Shown piece by piece: positions 58,311 through 64,000 of a stretch of 64,000 nt of DNA; positions within the stretch are counted from its first letter, which is position 1, and each line of letters opens with the position of its first letter. The DNA is from Candidatus Roseilinea mizusawaensis. Its GTDB lineage: Bacteria > Chloroflexota > Anaerolineae > J036 > Brachytrichaceae. A program made the position numbers and the translations under genes. Location of the stretch: NCBI GenBank assembly GCA_016841965.1, contig JAEANN010000042.1, positions 1 to 64,000 of the forward strand, read 5' to 3'. The notes beneath the pieces are model-generated. The model made no database searches. It saw nothing but the letters and a program-made list of their open reading frames with translations, and was not told the DNA's origin.

Positions 58311-59459
58311 TCACGTTGCCCACAGCGGATTGGGCATGAAGACCAGCACCAGCACAAGCAAAGCAATCAGCGCAAGTGCGTAGTGTTGAGGCTCCAGGCG
58401 GGCAGCCTGATTCAAAGCCGGGGGATGGTTGCGACCAAAGAAGAACAAGAGGATTGTCCACAGCAGCCAGCTTTCAGACACCAACACGGTCAACCCCAGA
58501 AACAGGGCCAGCATGGCAAAGTACAGGTAGCGGGCTGCCTGGCCCAGTACAGCGTAGGCCACATGTCCGCCATCCAACTGCCCGGCAGGAATCAGGTTGA
58601 TCCCTGTGATGAGCAACCCAAGCCACGCGCCGAGATAAAGTGGGTGCTCGATCATGCCTGCGCTCGGTACGTACCGGCCATACAGGACGATCTTCATCAG
58701 GCCGGTGAGCAGCGAATCGCCGAAGTAGATCGCGCCGGCCATGGCCGGCGTCTCGATAGGTTTGACGGTCGAGAGCGCCAGTCCTACCATCAGGATTGGG
58801 ATGGCGACAAGAAAACCGGCCAGCGGGCCGGCGATGCCAACTTCGAGGAGCGTTCGCCTATCTTCGAACGGCTCGCGCTGCACGATGACGGCGCCGAGCG
58901 TGCCAAAGCCGAACATACCTAACAGGATGGTGGGCAGGGGGATGAAATAGGGCAATGACACCGGCGCGCCACGCAGCCGGCCCACTACGTAGTGCCCCAT
59001 CTCATGCGTGACCAGCACACCCAGCAGCGCGCCGGCGAAGGCCAGCCCCGCGCCCAAATCGAGTTGGCCGGTTTGGGTGAACACTGAGCCGCTGAGAATG
59101 ACCGATCCGACGGTTGCGATGAACAGAATCAGATTCAGCGCGGGGTTTAATCTGGGCCGTGGAATCACGCCAGGTATGGCAAGCACTTCATGATCGTAGT
59201 TGCCGGGAGCGTCATCTTCGCGATTGCGCAGATAGGGGGTGTATCCAACCTGCTCGACACGCGGGCGCAGCACGCGGTAGGCCTGATCGGGCGGCGCCAG
59301 CAATGTGCCCCGCAGCCGAATGACACCATTGTCTTCGAACTCATAGCTGGTGACGGACATGACAACAGAGAGCGCCGCGCGCAACCTGGCGACGGTCTCA
59401 AGCCGGTCAGCCGGCGCGGTATTGGGTGGATTGAGCATGGGATTGGGCGCGCGAGACAA
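58311..59459 (-). CDS. Site-2 protease family (M50) membrane metalloprotease
   Basis: VLVTHEMGHYVVGRLRGAPVSLPYFIPLP, INLIPAGQLDGGHVAYAVLG. Confidence 0.92.
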   Translation of the reverse strand: MSRAPNPMLNPPNTAPADRLETVARLRAALSVVMSVTSYEFEDNGVIRLRGTLLAPPDQAYRVLRPRVEQVGYTPYLRNREDDAPGNYDHEVLAIPGVIPRPRLNPALNLILFIATVGSVILSGSVFTQTGQLDLGAGLAFAGALLGVLVTHEMGHYVVGRLRGAPVSLPYFIPLPTILLGMFGFGTLGAVIVQREPFEDRRTLLEVGIAGPLAGFLVAIPILMVGLALSTVKPIETPAMAGAIYFGDSLLTGLMKIVLYGRYVPSAGMIEHPLYLGAWLGLLITGINLIPAGQLDGGHVAYAVLGQAARYLYFAMLALFLGLTVLVSESWLLWTILLFFFGRNHPPALNQAARLEPQHYALALIALLVLVLVFMPNPLWAT

Positions 59460-59474
59460 GATGTTGTGGGCTTG

Positions 59475-59936
59475 CTACATAGAACGGCCGGCGTAGCGTT
59501 GCGCCGTAGCCTTAACCACTGCGGCAATGCTCAACAGTCCTTGCCCCTTGCCCATCGAAATATTGGGGCCGAATAGTGTCGGCACCAGATCGTCGATCGG
59601 CATGTGGGCGATCTCTTCGGCAGGCAGGCCGTTGATGGTAGACGCGAGGATTGCTGACAATGCGCGCGCTGAGACGCCGAACGGGTTTTCCACGGCGAAA
59701 TAAAACTTGAGCCGGTTGCCGTCTAGCGGCTCAACGAAGACATAAGAGTCTGACTCGCAGTGCGGCACCTGATTTTCCTGCGGATAGGGACGGCGCGCAA
59801 TCGACTCTGGCGTGCCCTCAAACTGATCGGAATACTCGATCAACATGGCGTTGCGATCAGACGGATTCTCGGCGAAGATTTCCAGCACTTCACGCAGCTT
59901 TTCTGGGTATCGATCAAACCTGGACATGTCACACAA
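59475..59936 (-). CDS. sufE: SufE-family Fe-S cluster assembly protein
   Basis: VPHCESDSYVFVEPLDGNRLKFYFAVENP...LPAEEIAHMPIDDLVPTLF. Confidence 0.75.
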   Translation of the reverse strand: MCDMSRFDRYPEKLREVLEIFAENPSDRNAMLIEYSDQFEGTPESIARRPYPQENQVPHCESDSYVFVEPLDGNRLKFYFAVENPFGVSARALSAILASTINGLPAEEIAHMPIDDLVPTLFGPNISMGKGQGLLSIAAVVKATAQRYAGRSM

Positions 59937-61035
59937 CCGCTAATTCTCCGGACATCAGATCGCACCGGCTCTCGGTGCAGGACAAATCAGCAAGCGACTC
60001 TAGCGGCGATTCGCCGGATTGCCGGCGACGTGTTTCCAAGGCCTGGCGGTCTAGCTCATCGGCGCTGGACTCAAGGCCGGCCAAGTGATCGAGAAAGACT
60101 TCGACCGAAGGCGCAGTCACCAGCGCATGCCGCAGCTCGGCTGCGCCGGGCACACCGATAATATAGCGGGCGGCGTATTTACGGAACAGGATCAAACCAT
60201 AGTCGCCATAGTGACGCAGGTTCATATCCAGATGCCGGCGCATCAGCTTGGTAACGTCGCGCACCAACACGTCTTCGCGGTTCTTGCCGGAGAAAATCCA
60301 CGGGTTGCCGATGGCGGCGCGCGCGATCATGACACCATCGCAGCCGGTGTGGGCCTTCATACGCGCAATGTCTTCCACACGGCGCACGTCGCCATTCCCG
60401 ATGACGGGAATCTTGACTGCCTGCTTGACCTCGGCGATGGCGTCCCAGTTGGCATGGCCGGTGTATTTCTGCTCTTTGGTGCGGCCGTGTACGGCGATCA
60501 GCGAGGCGCCATTGTCTTGCATGATGCGGGCAACCTCGACATGGTTGAGCGAGCGGGCATCCCAGCCAATGCGAATCTTGCCGGTGACGGGAATGCGCAG
60601 CGCTTTGGACATGGCGTTAAAAATGCGGCCGATCTTGGCGGGGTCGCGCAACAGGCCGGCCCCGGCCCCGCGACCGCTCACATTTGGGACTGAACAGCCC
60701 ATGTTCAGATCCACGATGCCCGCGCCCATCTGTTCGCAACGTTTAGCGGCCTCTACAATGTCGTTTTCGTTCGGGCCGAAGATTTGAAACGACATTTGAG
60801 GGTATTCAGACGGGTCGAAGTCCAACATCTTGAGCGCCTTCTTAGCGCCGTGGCAGATCGCTTCGACGGCGACAAACTCGGTGTAGCTCATGGCCGAGCC
60901 GTATTCGCGGCAGAGCTTGCGAAACGGCAGGTCGGAGTAACCATCCATTGGCGCAAGAATAGTCGGCACTGCGCCCGGCACGCCGCTGCTGCCATAGACC
61001 GGGATATCTCGAACAAAAAACGCTGGCAAGTTCAC
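59929..61035 (-). CDS. dus: tRNA-dihydrouridine synthase
   Basis: APMDGYSDLPFRKLCREYG, DLNMGCSVPNVSGRGAGAGLL, HGRTKEQKYTG, GNGDV, GVMIARAAIGNPWIF. Confidence 0.96.
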   Translation of the reverse strand: MNLPAFFVRDIPVYGSSGVPGAVPTILAPMDGYSDLPFRKLCREYGSAMSYTEFVAVEAICHGAKKALKMLDFDPSEYPQMSFQIFGPNENDIVEAAKRCEQMGAGIVDLNMGCSVPNVSGRGAGAGLLRDPAKIGRIFNAMSKALRIPVTGKIRIGWDARSLNHVEVARIMQDNGASLIAVHGRTKEQKYTGHANWDAIAEVKQAVKIPVIGNGDVRRVEDIARMKAHTGCDGVMIARAAIGNPWIFSGKNREDVLVRDVTKLMRRHLDMNLRHYGDYGLILFRKYAARYIIGVPGAAELRHALVTAPSVEVFLDHLAGLESSADELDRQALETRRRQSGESPLESLADLSCTESRCDLMSGELAVV

Positions 61036-61241
61036 GCGGCTATTCTAACCATTTCTCAAATCGAGCAGGCGTCGCGCGCAGGGCGAGGCTGTGCGTGGCT
61101 GTGATGGTCAAACCCACGCCAAGCTGCTTGATGGCGCGCCGGCTGGCGTCATGCTCAGCGAGGATCGACATCAGAGACTGACTTGCAGCCGGCCACACGC
61201 GGGCTGTTTGCTTTTGCAGCCGCAGCGCGGATCAAGACGCC

Positions 61242-61276
61242 GGCCAGAGAGGCGGCCAAAGAGGCGGCCAGATTGA
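61242..61276. repeat. Imperfect 12-bp direct repeats 'gaggcggccaaa/ga'
   Basis: cagagaggcggccaaagaggcggccagattg upstream of the MFS start. Confidence 0.7.
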
Positions 61277-61308
61277 CAGAATCTCGAAGCAGACCTAGAA
61301 CAGGCAAC

Positions 61309-62568
61309 ATGTCTACTTCAGCCGAACGGGGTGTCAAAACGTCCCGGCCGCGTTTGCGCGACTTACCGCGTAACGTATGGGCCGTCAGCTTCACCAGCTT
61401 CTTCATGGACGTGTCTTCCGAAATGGTCATCAACATTTTGCCCTTGTTTCTGGCCAATGTGCTGGGCGTGCGCGCCAATGTGATTGGTCTGATTGAGGGC
61501 ATTGCCGAATCCACGGCCAGTCTGCTGAAAGTGTTCTCTGGCTGGTTGAGCGACCGGCTGCGCGCGCGCAAATGGGTGGCCGTGGCCGGCTACGCGCTGT
61601 CGGCGCTGTCCAAACCGTTCTTCTACGTGGCGGCCAGTTGGGAGGCCATTGCCGCCGTGCGCTGGGTGGATCGATTTGGCAAAGGCATTCGCACTGCGCC
61701 ACGCGACGCGCTGGTGGCCGATTCGGTGGATGAGCAACAACGCGGGTTTGCCTTTGGCTTTCAACGCGCCGCCGACACCGCCGGCGCATTCCTCGGTATG
61801 CTCATTGCGCTGGGGGTGGTGTGGTTCTTGCAACAGGCCGGCGCGACGCTGGGCGCAGACACTTTTCGCGCATTGGTTCTGGTCAGCCTCATTCCGGCGG
61901 CGCTGGCTGTGCTATCGCTGGCGTTGGGCGCGCGCGACACGCCGGCGTCGAAGCAGCGCCCCGCGCCCAAGTTTGCCTTTCGCGCGCTGGGTAAACCGTT
62001 CATGACTTTTCTGCTCATCAGCGCCATTTTTGACCTGGGCAACTCATCGGACGCCTTTCTGGTGTTGCGCGCACAGGAGCGCGGCGTCAGCGTAGCCGGC
62101 GTGCTGGCCATGCTGGTCATGTTCAACCTGGTGTACACGCTGGCGTCCATCCCGGCCGGCTCGCTGTCCGATCGGATCGGGCGGCGCAAACTCATCATCG
62201 GCGGGTGGCTGGTGTATGCGGCGATTTACGCCGGCTTTGGGCTGGCCCAGGAAGGCTGGCACATCTGGGCGCTGTACGCAGTCTATGGGCTGTACTACGG
62301 GCTGGCATTCGGAACCGGCAAAGCCATGATCGCCGATCTGGTGCCCGAGGCGTCGCGCGGGACGGCCTATGGCACGCACAATGCTGTGCTGGGCATTCTA
62401 GATTTTCCGGCTTCGTTGATCGCCGGCATCCTGTGGCACGGCCTCGGCGCATGGGAGGGCTTCGGCGCGCCGGCCCCGTTTCTATTCGGCAGCGCGTTGG
62501 CGCTGATCGCAGCCGTATTGATGTGGCGCTGGCGGCCGGCGACAGGCTCATTTATCATGCAATCATGA
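61309..62568 (+). CDS. MFS transporter (start trimmed to MSTSAERG)
   Basis: About 12 TM helices; GWLSDRLRARKWVAVAGYALSALSKP, DRFGKGIRTAPRDALVADS, GSLSDRIGRRKLIIGG. Confidence 0.9.
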   Translation: MSTSAERGVKTSRPRLRDLPRNVWAVSFTSFFMDVSSEMVINILPLFLANVLGVRANVIGLIEGIAESTASLLKVFSGWLSDRLRARKWVAVAGYALSALSKPFFYVAASWEAIAAVRWVDRFGKGIRTAPRDALVADSVDEQQRGFAFGFQRAADTAGAFLGMLIALGVVWFLQQAGATLGADTFRALVLVSLIPAALAVLSLALGARDTPASKQRPAPKFAFRALGKPFMTFLLISAIFDLGNSSDAFLVLRAQERGVSVAGVLAMLVMFNLVYTLASIPAGSLSDRIGRRKLIIGGWLVYAAIYAGFGLAQEGWHIWALYAVYGLYYGLAFGTGKAMIADLVPEASRGTAYGTHNAVLGILDFPASLIAGILWHGLGAWEGFGAPAPFLFGSALALIAAVLMWRWRPATGSFIMQS

Positions 62569-62623
62569 AGCGCAGCAAGCGCAGCCGCGCACCGCGCTAT
62601 CAGCACGCAGCGGGAAGCTCATT

Positions 62624-62659
62624 AAAGCCGGCGTCAAAGCCGGCGTCAAAGCCGGCGTC
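62624..62659. repeat. Three exact tandem copies of 12-bp aaagccggcgtc
   Basis: aaagccggcgtc x3, followed by gcaggg. Confidence 0.97.
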
Positions 62660-62715
62660 GCAGGGATACGCGAGGTGCGCGTCACACTGGAACTGATTGC
62701 ACAAGGAGAAACCGC

Positions 62716-63762
62716 GTGATGCCGATCCAGATTGCGATTGCCGGCATCGGACGAGCCGGCTGGGGTATGCACTGCCCCGAACTAGACAAGCGCGGCGACA
62801 AGTTTGTGATTGTCGGCGCATGCGACATCTTGCCAGAGCGTTGCGCGATGATGCGCGAGCGCTACGGTTGCCGCACCTACACTGATTTCGAGGCTCTGCT
62901 CAATGATCCCGACGTGGAGCTGGTCTCAATCGCCACACCCACCCTGCTGCACGCGCCGCAGGCTGTGCAGGCGTTGCAGGCCGGCAAGCATGTCTTCCTG
63001 GAGAAGCCAATCGCGCTGACAATGGCCGAAGCCATGCAGTTGCGCGACGCAGCAGCACGTGCAACAGGCCGGCTGTTCTTCCGCCATAACCGACGCTTCG
63101 AGCCGGCCTTTACGCACATCCGCGAAATCATCGCATCGGGCGTGCTGGGGCAGGTCTACGAAATCAAACTACGCCGCAACAGCTATCAGCGCCGCAGCGA
63201 CTGGCAAACATTGCTCGCTTGTGGCGGAGGCCTGTTGCACAACTGGGGGCCGCACCTCATCGACCATGCGCTGCAATTGCTGGAGGCTCCGGTGGCCGGC
63301 CTGTGGCGCGACCTCAAACGCATCGCCGCCGTTGGCGACGCCGAAGACCATCTCAAGATCGTGCTCACGGGTGAAAATGGCCGGATAGTCGATCTGGAGA
63401 TCAGCGGCGGGGCAGCCCTATCCGAGCCGGAGTACATCGTGCTGGGGGATCGCGGGGCGCTGATCTGCCAGGGCGACACGATCACGCTGAAGCATCTGCC
63501 GGCAGACTACGTGCCGCCCGAGGAGCATGCATCGGCAGACACGCCGGGCATGGATTACGGTTTTGGCAAGGGCGGGCCATTGCCGTGGATAACCCAGACA
63601 ACGCCGGTGGGGCCGTCGGCGGCGTGTGACATCGACAGCATCTGGGATCACCTGTACGCCGCGCTGCGCGAAAGGGCGCCTTTTCCGATCACGATGGACG
63701 AAGCATTCGAGGTGGTGAAGGTGATCGAGGCGGTACGACAGGGCACGCAGTTCGAGCGCTAA
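62716..63762 (+). CDS. Gfo/Idh/MocA family oxidoreductase
   Basis: IAIAGIGRAGWGMHCPEL Rossmann, ATPTLLHAPQAVQALQAGKHVFLEKPIALTMAEA. Confidence 0.95.
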   Translation: MMPIQIAIAGIGRAGWGMHCPELDKRGDKFVIVGACDILPERCAMMRERYGCRTYTDFEALLNDPDVELVSIATPTLLHAPQAVQALQAGKHVFLEKPIALTMAEAMQLRDAAARATGRLFFRHNRRFEPAFTHIREIIASGVLGQVYEIKLRRNSYQRRSDWQTLLACGGGLLHNWGPHLIDHALQLLEAPVAGLWRDLKRIAAVGDAEDHLKIVLTGENGRIVDLEISGGAALSEPEYIVLGDRGALICQGDTITLKHLPADYVPPEEHASADTPGMDYGFGKGGPLPWITQTTPVGPSAACDIDSIWDHLYAALRERAPFPITMDEAFEVVKVIEAVRQGTQFER

Positions 63763-64000
63763 AGCCCAAACACTTCGCGGGCGAGCTTCGATCCGCCGCG
63801 TAGCGCCAGGCCAAGCCGGATCATCCAGTCGAGCAGGAAGAATGTGTTGCGCTGGTAGTGCTTGCGATAGAACAGCCACATGGCGCGGTCAAACTCGAAT
63901 TGCGCCTTTGGACTGCGCCGGCTGGCCGCACGCTTGACATGATGCACGGTGACGCGCGGGTAGTACACCACACGATAAGGCCGGCCATCTGTGGAACGGC
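63759..64000 (-). CDS. C-terminus of a family-2 type glycosyltransferase (5' part outside the window)
   Basis: YYPRVTVHHVKRAASRRSPKAQFEFDRAMWLFYRKHYQRN resembles C-termini of rhamnosyltransferase-like GT2 enzymes; frame stays open to the window edge. Confidence 0.6.
   Translation of the reverse strand, partial: RSTDGRPYRVVYYPRVTVHHVKRAASRRSPKAQFEFDRAMWLFYRKHYQRNTFFLLDWMIRLGLALRGGSKLAREVFGL

Overview
The window looks like a chromosomal segment of a Chloroflexota (Anaerolineae-like) bacterium. That placement is an inference from gene content and protein style; I ran no search. It is mostly housekeeping: folC, lon, fabH/fabF, a complete 16S-tRNA-Ile-tRNA-Ala-23S-5S operon on the minus strand, rpoB, cca, coaE, tsaD, gatB, ftsH, rtcB, sufE and dus. 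It also carries a four-gene biotin-dependent Na+-pumping decarboxylase cluster, several secreted proteins and a few transporters. I found no CRISPR array, transposase, phage module or recognisable defence island, and no clear-cut new multigene system. The items most worth a second look are: (i) an IclR-type regulator fused to a flavin/PNPOx-like domain, heading an operon with an NMT1/THI5-type ABC transporter that has no local ATPase, with three perfect 15-bp repeats in its promoter region; (ii) a two-gene membrane module resembling the cytochrome bd (CydA) superfamily with a fused C-terminal CxxCH cytochrome c; (iii) a solitary rpoB that ends at a strong terminator with no rpoC, and carries an apparent insertion of about 150 aa; (iv) pervasive short tandem microrepeats in intergenic regions, apparently also present as in-frame insertions in cca and yggS; (v) conspicuous over-abundance of the palindrome GCCGGC.
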